A stretch of DNA of 64,000 nt from Anaerolineae bacterium (GTDB taxonomy: Bacteria; Chloroflexota; Anaerolineae; B4-G1; SLSP01). The position numbers and the translations under genes are program-made. The stretch lies in contig JAFGFI010000320.1 in the NCBI GenBank assembly GCA_016931185.1, forward strand, positions 1 to 64,000. The letters run 5' to 3'. This document shows positions 15,643 through 25,316 of this stretch, in pieces. Within the stretch, counting starts at the first letter, position 1. Every line of letters begins with the position of its first letter. The notes under the pieces were generated by a model. It saw only the letters and a program-made list of their open reading frames with translations. It was not told the DNA's origin and did not search any database.

Positions 15643-16008
15643 TTAGGCGCGCCCTAATTCACGCTTTTCCCAGCACTCCGGCAAGACCGTCGAAAACCAC
15701 AGCTCCACATATTTGCGGCGCAGCGGCGTCACCTCGTCATGGCCGGTGCGGGTGGCGTAGCTGTAGTGCAACAGGCGCAGGTTGACGGGAGGACGCACCG
15801 CGCGCGTTTGGGTATGCAGCCAACGCACATCCCCTATGGTGGTGGTGTTCGGACAGATACAGACCAACGTGCCTGCATAGGCCAACTCTCCCCACAGCAA
15901 GCGCGCAAAGTCAGCATAGGCCGGTACGACTTCACGAAAGGCCAGCAGGTTATGCCCATCACACGCCTGGGAGAACGGTGGGCCGAAGAAGAGGACATCT
16001 TGGTTTAA
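15643..16008 (-). pseudogene. C-terminal remnant of an unrecognised gene
   Basis: An open minus-strand frame reads DVLFFGPPFSQACDGHNLLA, then FREVVPAYADFARLLWGELA and YAGTLVCICPNTTTIGDVRW, ending WFSTVLPECWEKRELGRA. It runs without a start up to about 16008 and hits a stop just beyond, where the AT-rich foreign module begins. It therefore looks 5'-truncated by insertion of that module. I do not recognise the family; the sequence looks like a folded alpha/beta domain rather than random frame. Confidence 0.5.
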
Positions 16009-16038
16009 TCTTCTCTACCAATTTCATAAATAACACTC

Positions 16039-18393
16039 TTACAGTTCATTTATCGTATCAGTTACCGCCATATCTCGAATCCGTTTTGACGGAGCATAAA
16101 CCGCAGCAATAGCCGCACCAAAAACAAACAGAAGTATAATCATTATTGGTATAACAGGTAAACTCCAGGTAGCGTAGTTAAAATGAGAGGTAATAAGACT
16201 ATCATATAACAGCTTACTAACCAACATACCAATTGCACAACCGACAGCACAACCGAACAAAGCATAGGTAAACGCTTCGGCGGCTATCATTTTTGTTATC
16301 TGACGTTCATCCATACCAACCGCACGCATTGCTCCGTATTGTTTTATTTTTGCGGACACACTCATAGAAATGCTGTTCATAATATTCAATACAGTAACCA
16401 AAGTGATAATTGCCAAAAACCCATATACAAACAACAGGAATGCAATATATGTGCCGGTAGTTCGCTGGTCGCGCTTGTCACTAAACGTGTACTCGTCACC
16501 TACTGCATTACGGATTGCTTCAACATTCTCGTCCGTCGCGTCTTTTGTTGTCTGTATTATGATAAGTGAGTAATCGGTTACACCCGTTATGCGCGTAAAG
16601 GTTTCGCCAGAAGTAATAAGTGTTATTTTCCCATTCGTACTGCCGTCACTGCTGAACGGGTCAAATTTCAACATACCTGCGATTTCAAGCTCCTTATTGC
16701 CTACCCATATTTTATCACCTATCTCTAACGGACTATCTTTGTCCCATGTTGTAAGTACATAATTACTGTCCCCATACACCTTTGAAATATCGCTGCCTTT
16801 TCTAAGTTCCTTATCCTTTGTAAGACAGTCTAAATTATATTCATCATAGGAAATAATATCAATCGTAATCGACAGCCGATTGTCTTTATTCAGTTCTGCT
16901 GGAATATCAAAACAGATCCTGCGACCAAAAGCATGCTTTACACCTGCCATACTGCTAATCTTATCAAGCAATGCGTTGTCTATCGAATTTGAACTGTCAT
17001 TGCTTGAAATGTTAATGTCGGGAGCATCCGATGACTGGGGCATGAGGTAACCAACAAAATCTATCAAAACTGAGAAACTTAAAAAAAGGATAATGCTGAG
17101 TGCAAATGAGCCTGTCATAAGTAATAGGTTTTTCTTTGCCGATACTGCATGATGAATGCCGAGAGCAGTTTCAATTTTTGAAAAACGGATATTCACCGCA
17201 TGGTGAATATTTTTTGTGCTTTCTGAATTACCCGATACTGCTGTCACAGGTGATACTTTAGCGGCCCGTTTCGCTGGAGACCTAGCGGCAATGAGTACCG
17301 TAACAACCCCCACAATTACTCCGCTCATAATGCCGATTGGGCTAACTCCAAAAAGAGATATATCAGAGAACTCCTCGCCGACAAGGAACCGTAGTGCAGC
17401 ACATAATCCCCATGTGATTACAATTCCGAGTATGACACCTGCCGGAACCGCAGTTTTGCACCAGTTAAGAGCTTCCAGTCTTACGAAATGGATAATCTGC
17501 TGTCTGCTCATTCCAATACAGCGCATCATTCCGAAAAATTTTGTCCTTTGGGCGACATTACTGTTTATGCTGCTTGAAATCATCAGTACCCCGGCAATCA
17601 GTATCAGAACAAACAGTACTGCCGCGGTAGAATATAATGTCTGCACAGTTGTATTTCCGCTAAAGTCCGCTAATCCTAAAGTGACTGCGTTTTCATCTAT
17701 ATTTTCGTCTGTCAACCCGTATTGTTCATTTATACCTGCAATCTGTTTGCTTATTTCCGTATTCTCATGAAACTGAACATAATATACAGGAGCAAGCTCT
17801 CTATCATTCAGGGCACAAATTTTATAAAATGCTGTTTGGTTCATATATGCACTAATTGTATCATACAGCGAATTGAAACCTACGTCGTCTTCACCAAAGC
17901 CGGCTACAGTGTAATTCATGCTTCCAGAAGGTGCATTTATTGTAACGCTGTCGCCTATATTGATACCGAGAATAGTTTTAGCATTTGGACTAAGCATGAT
18001 TTCTGTATCGCTCTGCGGATAAGAACCCTCTGCCAAGCAGTTCCGTATATCAGTGATGTACGTTTCATCAACGCCGTATAAAACCGCTTTTCTATCGCCT
18101 ATATAATAATCATCTTCCCGATTATAATTTATCGCATCATACCACGACATGGCGGCAATGTCGGTGCGTAAGCTAATTTGCTTCGCAACACTTTCGGATA
18201 TATTTTTAAGCTGTATATTCCAGTTACCATGTTTGTTAAGTAAAGTTGTTTTCTCCATTCTGACGCCCATATCTGCCATACTGAAAACAGTCGTTACCAA
18301 AAAAACAGCAAATATGATACATAGGAGCGTCATACGATTCTGCCGTCTGTGTACTTTTGCGGAAATCGGAATAAGGCTAAGATAGCTTTTCAT
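16039..18393 (-). CDS. FtsX-like ABC transporter permease (foreign, Bacillota-like)
   Basis: 784 aa with the ABC3/FtsX layout: N-terminal TM helix ([20 protein letters not shown]), a large extracytoplasmic domain, three TM helices (about residues 240-370), a central TM ([20 protein letters not shown]), a second extracytoplasmic domain and three C-terminal TM helices. The ATG overlaps the stop of the ATPase gene by 4 bases. Such permeases with a dedicated ATPase and two-component pair commonly serve antimicrobial peptide detoxification or sensing. Base composition is visibly more AT-rich than the flanks. Confidence 0.85.
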   Translation of the reverse strand: MKSYLSLIPISAKVHRRQNRMTLLCIIFAVFLVTTVFSMADMGVRMEKTTLLNKHGNWNIQLKNISESVAKQISLRTDIAAMSWYDAINYNREDDYYIGDRKAVLYGVDETYITDIRNCLAEGSYPQSDTEIMLSPNAKTILGINIGDSVTINAPSGSMNYTVAGFGEDDVGFNSLYDTISAYMNQTAFYKICALNDRELAPVYYVQFHENTEISKQIAGINEQYGLTDENIDENAVTLGLADFSGNTTVQTLYSTAAVLFVLILIAGVLMISSSINSNVAQRTKFFGMMRCIGMSRQQIIHFVRLEALNWCKTAVPAGVILGIVITWGLCAALRFLVGEEFSDISLFGVSPIGIMSGVIVGVVTVLIAARSPAKRAAKVSPVTAVSGNSESTKNIHHAVNIRFSKIETALGIHHAVSAKKNLLLMTGSFALSIILFLSFSVLIDFVGYLMPQSSDAPDINISSNDSSNSIDNALLDKISSMAGVKHAFGRRICFDIPAELNKDNRLSITIDIISYDEYNLDCLTKDKELRKGSDISKVYGDSNYVLTTWDKDSPLEIGDKIWVGNKELEIAGMLKFDPFSSDGSTNGKITLITSGETFTRITGVTDYSLIIIQTTKDATDENVEAIRNAVGDEYTFSDKRDQRTTGTYIAFLLFVYGFLAIITLVTVLNIMNSISMSVSAKIKQYGAMRAVGMDERQITKMIAAEAFTYALFGCAVGCAIGMLVSKLLYDSLITSHFNYATWSLPVIPIMIILLFVFGAAIAAVYAPSKRIRDMAVTDTINEL

Positions 18394-19073
18394 TCACGGT
18401 ACCTCCCAAAATCGGTCAGGACACCGTCTGACACCTGCAATACACGGTCTGCGGTCTGCGCTATACTTCGGTTATGCGTAATCATAATAATCGTCTGCTC
18501 ATACTTCTTTGAGGTTTCTTTCAGTAGAGCGATTACTCCGCTGCTGTTCTGGGAATCCAGATTACCTGTCGGTTCGTCCGCAAGAATCAGCGATGGTCTT
18601 GTAATCAGTGCGCGTCCAATCGCTACTCTCTGTTGCTGGCCGCCTGATAATTGACTGGGCAGGTGATTACGGCGTTCCTTCAAATTTAGTACCGTCAGTA
18701 GTTCTTCCAGATACTTTTTATTGGGCTTCTGATAGTCCAGCAATACTGGAAAAATCATATTCTGCTCGACTGTCAATTCTGGAATTAAGTTGAAAGCCTG
18801 AAAAATAAACCCGATATTTCTGCGGCGGAAAACCGTAAGCACACTGTCTTTTATGGCAAAAATATCCTTGCCATCAATCAGCACTTCGCCGGAAGTTGGG
18901 GTGTCAAGCGCACCTATCACATTGAGAAGCGTACTTTTACCCGAACCCGATTCTCCGACTATTGCCACAAATTCGCCCTTCGGAACGGAGAAACTGGCGT
19001 TTTTTAATGCGTGAACGGCTGTTTCACCACTGCCGTAAATTTTAGAAATTGATTTAACTTCTAATAAATTCAT
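18390..19073 (-). CDS. ABC transporter ATP-binding protein (LolD/BceA-type)
   Basis: 227 aa. Walker [13 protein letters not shown], signature [15 protein letters not shown], Walker [13 protein letters not shown] and the switch His region [11 protein letters not shown]. It belongs to the MacB/LolD/BceA subfamily that pairs with FtsX permeases, and overlaps the permease gene by 4 bases. The start at 19073 ([14 protein letters not shown]) has AGAGGTG in front; the upstream extension is non-family. The 83-bp gap to the kinase gene probably holds its own promoter. Confidence 0.9.
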   Translation of the reverse strand: MNLLEVKSISKIYGSGETAVHALKNASFSVPKGEFVAIVGESGSGKSTLLNVIGALDTPTSGEVLIDGKDIFAIKDSVLTVFRRRNIGFIFQAFNLIPELTVEQNMIFPVLLDYQKPNKKYLEELLTVLNLKERRNHLPSQLSGGQQQRVAIGRALITRPSLILADEPTGNLDSQNSSGVIALLKETSKKYEQTIIMITHNRSIAQTADRVLQVSDGVLTDFGRYRE

Positions 19074-19156
19074 AGTATAAGCACCTCTTTCTATTTCTGT
19101 ATTTGAATCATATTGGAAGTATATCATCTATATCCTACAGCAAGATGACCGCAAGA

Positions 19157-20206
19157 CTACAATTCTGTAGGAGTTAAAAAATTCATAACAAAAGTAGTAC
19201 CAATTCCCAGTTCACTGTCAACCTCAATCGTGCCGTTGTGTGCTTCAATAATTGCTTTCGCAAGCGGCAAGCCAAGTCCGATACCCGGAATATTCTTTGA
19301 AAAGCGGCTGCGATAAAACCTCTTAAAAATATGGTGCAAATCTTCTGGGTGGATGCCGCTTCCGTTATCTTTCACTATAATCTGCACAACAGGCATAAAC
19401 TGTTTCCATTCAATATGAATGGAATCCCCTTTTTGGGTATGGTCGAGAGCATTTTTTACAATATTGTCTATGGCCTCGATGACCCAATCGCGATCACAAA
19501 GAAGCGAGATATTCTCGGCACCAGATAAGACAATTTCTTTTTGTTCCCGTTTGGCTCGGTATGCAAAATGCAATTCAATGTCATTCATCATATCTGCCAC
19601 ATTTTCAGGAGCTTTTTCAATCACAATAGAACCCGCGTCCATCCTTGTAATTTTCAGCAGATTTCGCACCAGCGTTTCAATCCGGTCGAGTTCCTGTTCT
19701 GATAACGTGGCAAATTCTTTAATCGTAGGTAGTTCTTCTGCTTCATCTTGTAATAGCCCGTTATAAATATTCAAGGCTGCAAGAGGTGTTTTTAGTTGAT
19801 GTGAAATATCGGATATTGTATTTTTCAAAAACTGTTTCGATTTCCCTTCATTTTCAGCGTGGGCGTTCAAAATGGAAACCAGAGAATTTACTTCATGAAA
19901 TAGTCTGTATAACTCGCCTTCATCATCGCACTCAATACGCGCTGTACGATTGCCAGAAATATATTCTGTAATTTGTGTCACGGCGTTTTCCATAATTTTG
20001 TTCTGTTCCTTGAAATACCTGTAACAGGCTATCAATATTCCAATTCCCATACATAGAGAACATAGCAATATATAAAATGCTGCATTTTCTAATTCAAGGC
20101 TCATAAAAGACGCAGACAGTAAGGTAAATAGCAGTATACACATCAATATCCTATAAAATAGGGTCTTTATTTTTCTGTTTGACAGTATTTTTATTATGCA
20201 CCTCAA
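19157..20206 (-). CDS. Sensor histidine kinase (Bacillota-like)
   Basis: 349 aa. Two N-terminal TM helices with a very short external loop (ILMCILLFTLLSASFMSLEL; FYILLCSLCMGIGILIACY), a HAMP-like linker, H-box DISHQLKTPLAALN, N-box IDNIVKNALDHT, and G-boxes DNGSGI and GIGLGLPLAKAI. The minimal sensor loop suggests stimulus detection through a partner, as in BceS-type kinases that read their ABC transporter. The likely start is TTG at 20206, overlapping the response-regulator stop (TTGA). Confidence 0.88.
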   Translation of the reverse strand: MRCIIKILSNRKIKTLFYRILMCILLFTLLSASFMSLELENAAFYILLCSLCMGIGILIACYRYFKEQNKIMENAVTQITEYISGNRTARIECDDEGELYRLFHEVNSLVSILNAHAENEGKSKQFLKNTISDISHQLKTPLAALNIYNGLLQDEAEELPTIKEFATLSEQELDRIETLVRNLLKITRMDAGSIVIEKAPENVADMMNDIELHFAYRAKREQKEIVLSGAENISLLCDRDWVIEAIDNIVKNALDHTQKGDSIHIEWKQFMPVVQIIVKDNGSGIHPEDLHHIFKRFYRSRFSKNIPGIGLGLPLAKAIIEAHNGTIEVDSELGIGTTFVMNFLTPTEL

Positions 20207-20889
20207 TTAGAAGTATTCCATTTATACCCCATACGGCGGATAGTTATTATTCTTTTGGGGTTACCTGGCTCATCTTCAATTTTTTTGCGTAGCCTGCGTA
20301 TATATACAGTTAAGGTATTGTTATTTATATAATCTTCATTACAATCCCATAATCTGCTTAAAATCTGTTCTGGCGAAAGTACAATATCGGGATTTTCCAT
20401 AAACAAACATAGCAATTTATATTCATTTGCCGTTAAGTCAAGCTGTTTCCCATTTTTATATACTTCTCCTTTTAGTAGTTGTACCTTTATATCATTAGAA
20501 TTCAGTTCTGTATCTGCCTGACTGAAATTATTACTTCTGCGGAGCAAGGCATTTATCCTCGACATAAACACAGCCAACTTAAAGGGCTTTGTAATATAGT
20601 CGTCGCCGCCAATATCAAGTCCCATTATGATGTCTGTTTCCTCATCAGCGGCAGTAAGGAACATAATGGGCACTTTTGATGTTTGGCGTATTTTTCTGCA
20701 TATATCAAAACCGGAACCGTCGGGAAGCGATACATCTAAAATTATCAACTCATATTTCCCGCCCGCCCACAAAGTATCTGCTTCAAGGCTTGTACGGGCA
20801 ATATCTATCTCATATCCCTGCTTTTTGATAGCAAAAGACAGCCCACTTATTAAACTCAAATCATCTTCAACTAAAAAAATCCGTTTCAT
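20203..20889 (-). CDS. OmpR-family response regulator (Bacillota-like)
   Basis: 228 aa. Receiver with acidic pair VEDD, phospho-Asp in LIILDVSLPDGSGFDI, Thr in IMFLTAADEE and Lys in DYITKPF; winged-helix output LTANEYKLLCLFMENPDIVL ending RRMGYKWN. It probably controls the adjacent ABC genes. ATG at 20889 overlaps the ancestral stop of the HTH gene upstream (see 20906-21079). Confidence 0.9.
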   Translation of the reverse strand: MKRIFLVEDDLSLISGLSFAIKKQGYEIDIARTSLEADTLWAGGKYELIILDVSLPDGSGFDICRKIRQTSKVPIMFLTAADEETDIIMGLDIGGDDYITKPFKLAVFMSRINALLRRSNNFSQADTELNSNDIKVQLLKGEVYKNGKQLDLTANEYKLLCLFMENPDIVLSPEQILSRLWDCNEDYINNNTLTVYIRRLRKKIEDEPGNPKRIITIRRMGYKWNTSN

Positions 20890-20905
20890 TTGTTTTCACC
20901 ATCCT

Positions 20906-21079
20906 TTATTTCTCTGTGCTTATGCCGTCTATCAACGGGCTTTTCCGCGTCTTTTGTATCAGCCACATTCGGCTGATACGCGCCACTCCCGGTATACGGT
21001 TTTCCTCGCAAAGTTTCTGTACCCGTCTTTCTGAAATGCCCCATTTTTTCGCGGCTTCGGGAGCTGAAATATATTCCAT
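20906..21079 (-). CDS. Small helix-turn-helix protein, frameshifted C-terminus
   Basis: 57 aa beginning MEYISAPEAAKKWGISERRV with QKLCEENRIPGVARISRMWL, the widespread MerR/excisionase-like HTH of Bacillota mobile elements. The expected continuation WLIPKDAEKP is lost: one base is missing near 20956, so the frame reads WLIQKTRKSP and stops at 20906. In the restored frame the protein would end ...KHREIKDGENK with a TGA at 20886-20888 overlapping the response-regulator ATG. The gene is the operon head, and its frameshift may be recent or an assembly error. Confidence 0.7.
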   Translation of the reverse strand: MEYISAPEAAKKWGISERRVQKLCEENRIPGVARISRMWLIQKTRKSPLIDGISTEK

Positions 21080-21094
21080 ATCCTCAAAAACCTT

Positions 21095-21535
21095 AAACCA
21101 CCCAAAGACTGGAGAAAAGGCGTCGCCGAAGCCGTCAGCAAAATACTTGGTGAACGCAACCTCGAAGAGCGCTTGGATGAAATACGTAACATCATCAAAC
21201 GTATGGATATACGTTGGGATTATGTTTTTTTCACCAGTGAAGAAGAATATCTGGAACAGCGGCTAAAGCTGCAGCAGGAATTAGAACAACTCACACCTAT
21301 ACCCGACAACGATTTGGAACAAGCTGTAAATCTACTTGAGCAGTTCACCACGCATTGGGAAAGATTGCAGGGTGACCCTGAGGCTCAAAGTGAATTGGTG
21401 AGACTCATCGTCCAGCGCGTGTATATTGATAGTGAGGATGTTGTGGCGATGACTCTATGCTCGAATTATCACCTGGTATTGGGCCATAACACAAATGGGC
21501 CAACTGAAAATTCAGTTAGCCCATTTATATACATG
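21095..21535 (+). pseudogene. Serine recombinase, C-terminal remnant
   Basis: The frame encodes VAEAVSKILGERNLEERLDE, IRWDYVFFTSEEEYLEQRLK (with LQQELEQLTPIP following), LEQAVNLLEQFTTHWERLQG and SELVRLIVQRVYIDSEDVVA. This is the coiled-coil and tail pattern at the end of large serine site-specific recombinases. The catalytic and zinc domains are absent: homology starts at about 21095 exactly where the foreign module begins. The frame then runs antisense through tRNA-Asp, so the native stop is unclear. It is probably the relic of an older element at this tRNA. Confidence 0.6.
21493..21526 (-). terminator. Hairpin downstream of tRNA-Asp
   Basis: AAATGGGC-(C/T)-AACTGA arms form a ~15-bp near-perfect inverted repeat. 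It lies 12 bases beyond the 3' end of the minus-strand tRNA gene and could end its transcript. Confidence 0.5.
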
Positions 21536-21537
21536 AG

Positions 21538-21611
21538 CGGGAGCGACGGGACTCGAACCCGCGGTCTTCGGCTTGACAGGCCGACATGTTAACCAACTAC
21601 ACTACGCCCCC
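21538..21611 (-). tRNA. tRNA-Asp (anticodon GTC)
   Basis: Read on the minus strand: acceptor GGGGGCG pairs with CGCTCCC (one G-T pair), D-arm GTAGTGTAGTTGGTTAAC, anticodon stem-loop CGGCC-TGTCAAG-CCG with GTC, and T-arm GCGGGTTCGAGTCCCGT. The discriminator is G and no CCA is encoded. Confidence 0.95.
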
Positions 21612-21623
21612 TTGACGTTGTGA

Positions 21624-21651
21624 ATAATACCATAAGTCGTTTTTTTGTCAA
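21624..21651 (-). promoter_or_regulatory. Sigma-70-type promoter of tRNA-Asp
   Basis: On the minus strand TTGACA (21646-21651) and TATTAT (21624-21629) are spaced by 16 bases, 12 bases before the tRNA 5' end. Good match and position. Confidence 0.7.
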
Positions 21652-21767
21652 TGGTATGCAAACATCAAACATAAAAAACAAGAAGATGGAGTGAACTAAA
21701 AAGCCCAATGATCTTCTTACCCCTTAACGCCTAACTCGTAATTTGCAGCTTGCCGGTTTACGTTCAG

Positions 21768-21824
21768 TTGACACTCTCCCCAACTCAACTATAATCCCCC
21801 CTGGGTCGGGTAGATAGCCCGACC
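21768..21824 (+). promoter_or_regulatory. Consensus promoter and leader hairpin before the GtrA operon
   Basis: TTGACA (21768-21773), 16-bp spacer, TATAAT (21790-21795): both hexamers are perfect. A 7-bp perfect hairpin (GGTCGGG/CCCGACC, 21804-21824) would sit at the very 5' end of the mRNA, a position that often protects transcripts from decay. It can drive the plus-strand run up to 33665. Confidence 0.75.
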
Positions 21825-21849
21825 TGATTTGTTGAGAGAAAACATCACT

Positions 21850-22392
21850 ATGCTACAAAAAATTAAAGATCTGATCGCACAAAATCAAAAAGAGTTTACG
21901 CGCTTTTCTAAGTTCTTGGTTGTGGGGTTGATTGGGGCTGTTGTGGACTTCGGAACTTATAATGTCCTTCTCAACCCTATGAATGCCGCGGTTAGCAGAG
22001 GGGGGATGCTACACGCGCCGTTGCTCAACATCGGGCTGCAAGACCCGGAGACCTTCGGCCCCACGCTGGCCGGCACTTTTTCCTTTATATTGGCGGTGAT
22101 CAGCAACTTCATCTGGAATCGCTATTGGACCTATCCCGATTCCCGCACCAAGCCGCTGGTACGCCAGTTCTTCCAATTCTTCCTCATCAACCTGACCGGC
22201 ATCGTTATCCGCATCCCCATTCTAACCTTCACCCATAGGCCCTTTGCGCGCCTGATTAGCACAATTCTCCCATCCCTCACGCCCCAGGCCGAGCGTCTCG
22301 GCAGCAATATGGCGCTAGTGTTGGCGGTAGGCATCGTCCTGTTCTGGAATTTCTTCGCCAACCGTATCTGGACGTATAATGATGTGGAGTGA
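21850..22392 (+). CDS. GtrA-family membrane protein
   Basis: 180 aa with four hydrophobic helices: FSKFLVVGLIGAVVDFGTYN, TFSFILAVISNFIWNRYWTY, FFLINLTGIVIRIPIL and LVLAVGIVLFWNFFANRIWT. The NFIWNRYWTY and NFFANRIWTY motifs are GtrA signatures; the family helps flip or present lipid-linked sugars. It heads an operon of glycosyltransferases. The ATG at 21850 is chosen; an upstream TTG is possible. It carries an insertion between helices 1 and 2 compared with the ~130-aa family norm. Confidence 0.87.
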   Translation: MLQKIKDLIAQNQKEFTRFSKFLVVGLIGAVVDFGTYNVLLNPMNAAVSRGGMLHAPLLNIGLQDPETFGPTLAGTFSFILAVISNFIWNRYWTYPDSRTKPLVRQFFQFFLINLTGIVIRIPILTFTHRPFARLISTILPSLTPQAERLGSNMALVLAVGIVLFWNFFANRIWTYNDVE

Positions 22393-22482
22393 GGAATCAA
22401 TTACGAATAGCGAATCACGAAGAAAAGAACATACCATCGCAATTCATAATTCGTAATTCGCAATTCGTAATTCGCAATTCAG
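22392..22482. repeat. AATTCGTAATTCGC array forming a long hairpin
   Basis: The left part (ATTACGAATAGCGAATCACG) and right part (AATTCGTAATTCGCAATTCG and further units) are inverted relative to each other around a short centre, in the gap between GtrA and the GT4 gene. Confidence 0.7.
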
Positions 22483-22485
22483 TCT

Positions 22486-23709
22486 ATGCGCATTGCAATT
22501 GATTACACCGCAGCAGCTCGTCAGGGGGCCGGAATTGGGCGGTATGCTCGTGAACTCATTCACGCTATCCTCAACGCGCAATCAGCGGCAAGGTTAGGGG
22601 ATTTAGCAAATCTGTCGCAAGGCACTCCGTCTATGACCGCAAATTCCGGAGGCCACGACTATATCTTGCTGGCGGGAGTGGCGGGGTTGGGCGAACGGTG
22701 GCGTGCAGAGAAAGCGCGCTTGCAGGGCAGCGCGGCCTATCCCGATCACCTTGCCTTCCGTGAGTTGCCTATCACGGATGATTGGATGGCGCGGATCTGG
22801 CAACGGTTACGCCTGCCATTGCCCGCCGAAGTTTTCACCGGGGGCGTGGATATTTTCTATTCTCCTGACTTTGTCCTTCCTCCCCTACATTCCAGAACAA
22901 AGGCTATCTTAACCGTCCACGATCTTTCATTCCTACGCCACCCGGAGACGTTCACCCCGGCCCTACGCGCTTACCTAGAAACTGCTGTCCCGCGCAGTAT
23001 CGCCCGCGCCGACCTCATCCTGGCGGATTCCGATGCGACACGGCTGGACATCATAGATTTGCTTGCCGTGCCGGAACGGAAAGTTGTCACCCTTTACAGC
23101 GGAGTTGTACCGCGTTTCACGCCAGGGGCAGAACCGGACGAACGCGCGCGCCTGCAGAATAAATATCACATCGGCGAACGACCTTACATCCTCTCCCTGG
23201 GAACTGTACAGCCGCGCAAGAACTATATCCGCCTGATGGAAGCCTGCGACCCGTTGACCGGTACCCACGATCTTGACCTGGTTATCGTAGGACGGCCCGC
23301 GTGGATGGCTGAACCGATTCTGGAAGCCGCTGCGCAACGTCCCTACGTGCGTATGATGGGTTTCCTGGATGACGCCGATCTTCCCGCGCTCTATCGCCAG
23401 GCCGCAACCTTTGCTTTTCCCAGTTTGTACGAGGGTTTCGGTCTGCCGCCTCTGGAAGCAATGGCGTGCGGTACTCCCGTCGTCGCTTCGTCTGTCTCAA
23501 GTGTACCTGAAGTTGTCGGCAATGCCGGCCTCCAGGTCAATCCGTCAGACACCTCCGCCTGGACCGAGGCTCTGGCGCGCGTGCTAGACGATGCAGGCCT
23601 GCGTGCCTATTTGCGCCGGGCCGGGCTAACTCGCGCCCGCCAATTCACCTGGACACGTGCTGCACAACAATGGCTTTCCGTGGTAGAATTGTTAGAAGTT
23701 AAGAATTAG
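22486..23709 (+). CDS. GT4-family glycosyltransferase
   Basis: 407 aa, GT-B fold. N-terminus [20 protein letters not shown] fits mannosyl/rhamnosyltransferases of the WbaZ-like type. Also [34 protein letters not shown] (donor-domain start), and the E-x7-E signature [20 protein letters not shown]. It likely builds a cell-surface glycan with the flanking membrane genes. The start follows directly on the repeat array with no strong ribosome site. Confidence 0.87.
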   Translation: MRIAIDYTAAARQGAGIGRYARELIHAILNAQSAARLGDLANLSQGTPSMTANSGGHDYILLAGVAGLGERWRAEKARLQGSAAYPDHLAFRELPITDDWMARIWQRLRLPLPAEVFTGGVDIFYSPDFVLPPLHSRTKAILTVHDLSFLRHPETFTPALRAYLETAVPRSIARADLILADSDATRLDIIDLLAVPERKVVTLYSGVVPRFTPGAEPDERARLQNKYHIGERPYILSLGTVQPRKNYIRLMEACDPLTGTHDLDLVIVGRPAWMAEPILEAAAQRPYVRMMGFLDDADLPALYRQAATFAFPSLYEGFGLPPLEAMACGTPVVASSVSSVPEVVGNAGLQVNPSDTSAWTEALARVLDDAGLRAYLRRAGLTRARQFTWTRAAQQWLSVVELLEVKN

Positions 23710-23797
23710 GAGTTAGGAGTGAAGCGTGATGGATCAAATAACCATACACAGTTCTTAACTCTTAATTCTTCACTCGCAACTCTTAACTCACAATTTC
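23700..23797. repeat. TTAAGAATTAGGAGTTAGGAG hairpin array
   Basis: The left arm (AAGAATTAGGAGTTAGGAGT) and right arm (TTCTTAACTCTTAATTCTTC) are inverted copies around a short centre, filling the gap between two operon genes and overlapping the end of the GT4 gene. It is a variant of the other arrays in this window. Confidence 0.6.
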
Positions 23798-23810
23798 TAC
23801 GGGAGGGCTG

Positions 23811-25316
23811 GTGGAAAAGTATCGTACCTTGTGGATCGCTGCACTGGTTGCATTGTTGACAACCGGCGCATTTATAGTTACGCTGCCCTTACGTGGGATA
23901 GCGTTAGGATTTCCTCTGGATGATGCCTGGATCCACCAAACCTATGCGCGTAATCTGGGGCTACGGGGTGAATTCTCATTTATCACGGGCCGGCCCAGCG
24001 CGGGATCTACCGCGCCACTCTGGACCCTGCTGCTCGTTCCTGGACATGGGTTCAAATCAAGTGCCACTACAACAACACCAGTGCCCTTCGTGTGGACGTG
24101 GCTCGTAGGACTTGGTTCTCTTATAGCGACTTCAGTCGCCGGCGCGCGCTTAGCCCGCGTACTTTTCCCCGACCGATCCCTGGTCCCCTTGTTGACCGCC
24201 GTTGCAATAGCTGCCGAATGGCATCAAGTATGGGCTGCGGCCTCCAGTATGGAAACGGGGCTTTTCGCTGCCGGGGTGCTGGCCCTGTTAGCACAAGCCG
24301 CCAAATGGGGAGAGACTCCCCCCTCTACTGCCGCGATCTTCTGGACAGGCATGGGCGTAGGAACATTGGCACTGGTGCGTCCCGAAGGAGTGCTACTTTC
24401 CGGTATCCTGGGGCTGGCTCTCCTTCTCAAATATTGGCCTAACTGGCGCACTCTCATCCGGCATGGCCTGCTCCTTGCTGCCGGAATGTTCATCCCGTTG
24501 ATGCCCTATATGCTGCTTAACCTGAGTCTCAGCGGCACTCCTTTCCCCAATACCTTTTATGCTAAGCAACAGGAGTACAGCACCTTATACGCCGCCCCAT
24601 TCCTCACGCGGATGGCGCGTTTACTGATCCCCTTGATCGCCGGGCCACTGGCACTCCTGTTGCCTGCGTTGCTATGGGCACTTCCCCACCCTCGCCGACA
24701 TCCCGCGCGATGGCTCCCCCTAATCTGGATAGGGGGAACGTGGGTACTTTATGCATGGCGATTGCCTGTGACGTACCAACATGGTCGTTATCTAATGCCG
24801 ATGATTCCGCCACTGCTCGTATATGGGGTCGGGGGACTGTACCACGTGTGGGATCAAGCACGAGGCCGTCTCCCCTGGCTACTCACCCGTGCCTGGGCCG
24901 GGACAGCATTTTTGATTACGCTGATCTTCGTGGGCATTGGCGCAAACACTTACGCGACCGATGTCGCTATCATTAACGGGGAAATGGTCAATGTAGCTCA
25001 TTGGATTAATGAGAACACCGCGCCGGATGCTCGTATTGCTGCGCACGACATCGGCGCGCTCGGCTATTTCGCCCAGCGTCCCCTGCTTGACCTCGCGGGA
25101 CTCGTCAGTCCTGAAGTTATTCCCTTTATCCGCGATGAGGACAAACTCTTGCGCTGGATGGCAACCCAACAAACCGAGTATGTGATCACCTTTCCTTCCT
25201 GGTATCCGCAAATGGTCACCGATTCCCAACTCACACTCCTCTACCAGACTGATACGGCCCTCACTCGCGCGATGGGTGAAGATAATATGGCAATTTACCG
25301 GTGTGAATGGAAGTAA
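23811..25316 (+). CDS. Polytopic membrane glycosyltransferase-like protein (GT39/GT83 style)
   Basis: 501 aa with about ten TM helices. After the first TM comes FPLDDAWIHQTYARNLGL and GRPSAGSTAPLWTLLL, the DD-containing first loop typical of GT-C enzymes (PMT/ArnT-like) using polyprenyl-phosphate sugars. The C-terminal soluble part (INENTAPDARIAAHDIGALG) is common in this group. GTG start at 23811 with GGGAGGG in front. It ends TAATG on the next gene, so translation is coupled. Exact sugar and acceptor unknown. Confidence 0.78.
   Translation: MEKYRTLWIAALVALLTTGAFIVTLPLRGIALGFPLDDAWIHQTYARNLGLRGEFSFITGRPSAGSTAPLWTLLLVPGHGFKSSATTTTPVPFVWTWLVGLGSLIATSVAGARLARVLFPDRSLVPLLTAVAIAAEWHQVWAAASSMETGLFAAGVLALLAQAAKWGETPPSTAAIFWTGMGVGTLALVRPEGVLLSGILGLALLLKYWPNWRTLIRHGLLLAAGMFIPLMPYMLLNLSLSGTPFPNTFYAKQQEYSTLYAAPFLTRMARLLIPLIAGPLALLLPALLWALPHPRRHPARWLPLIWIGGTWVLYAWRLPVTYQHGRYLMPMIPPLLVYGVGGLYHVWDQARGRLPWLLTRAWAGTAFLITLIFVGIGANTYATDVAIINGEMVNVAHWINENTAPDARIAAHDIGALGYFAQRPLLDLAGLVSPEVIPFIRDEDKLLRWMATQQTEYVITFPSWYPQMVTDSQLTLLYQTDTALTRAMGEDNMAIYRCEWK

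Noticed and set aside
19133..19176. CCTACAG/CTGTAGG inverted repeat as BceR-like operator
   Set aside because: One arm is part of the histidine-kinase coding end and the arms are far apart; too weak to call an operator or terminator.
21541..21592. C-terminal SGSDGTRTRGLRLDRPTC of the recombinase frame
   Set aside because: This is the antisense translation of tRNA-Asp, a common artefact.
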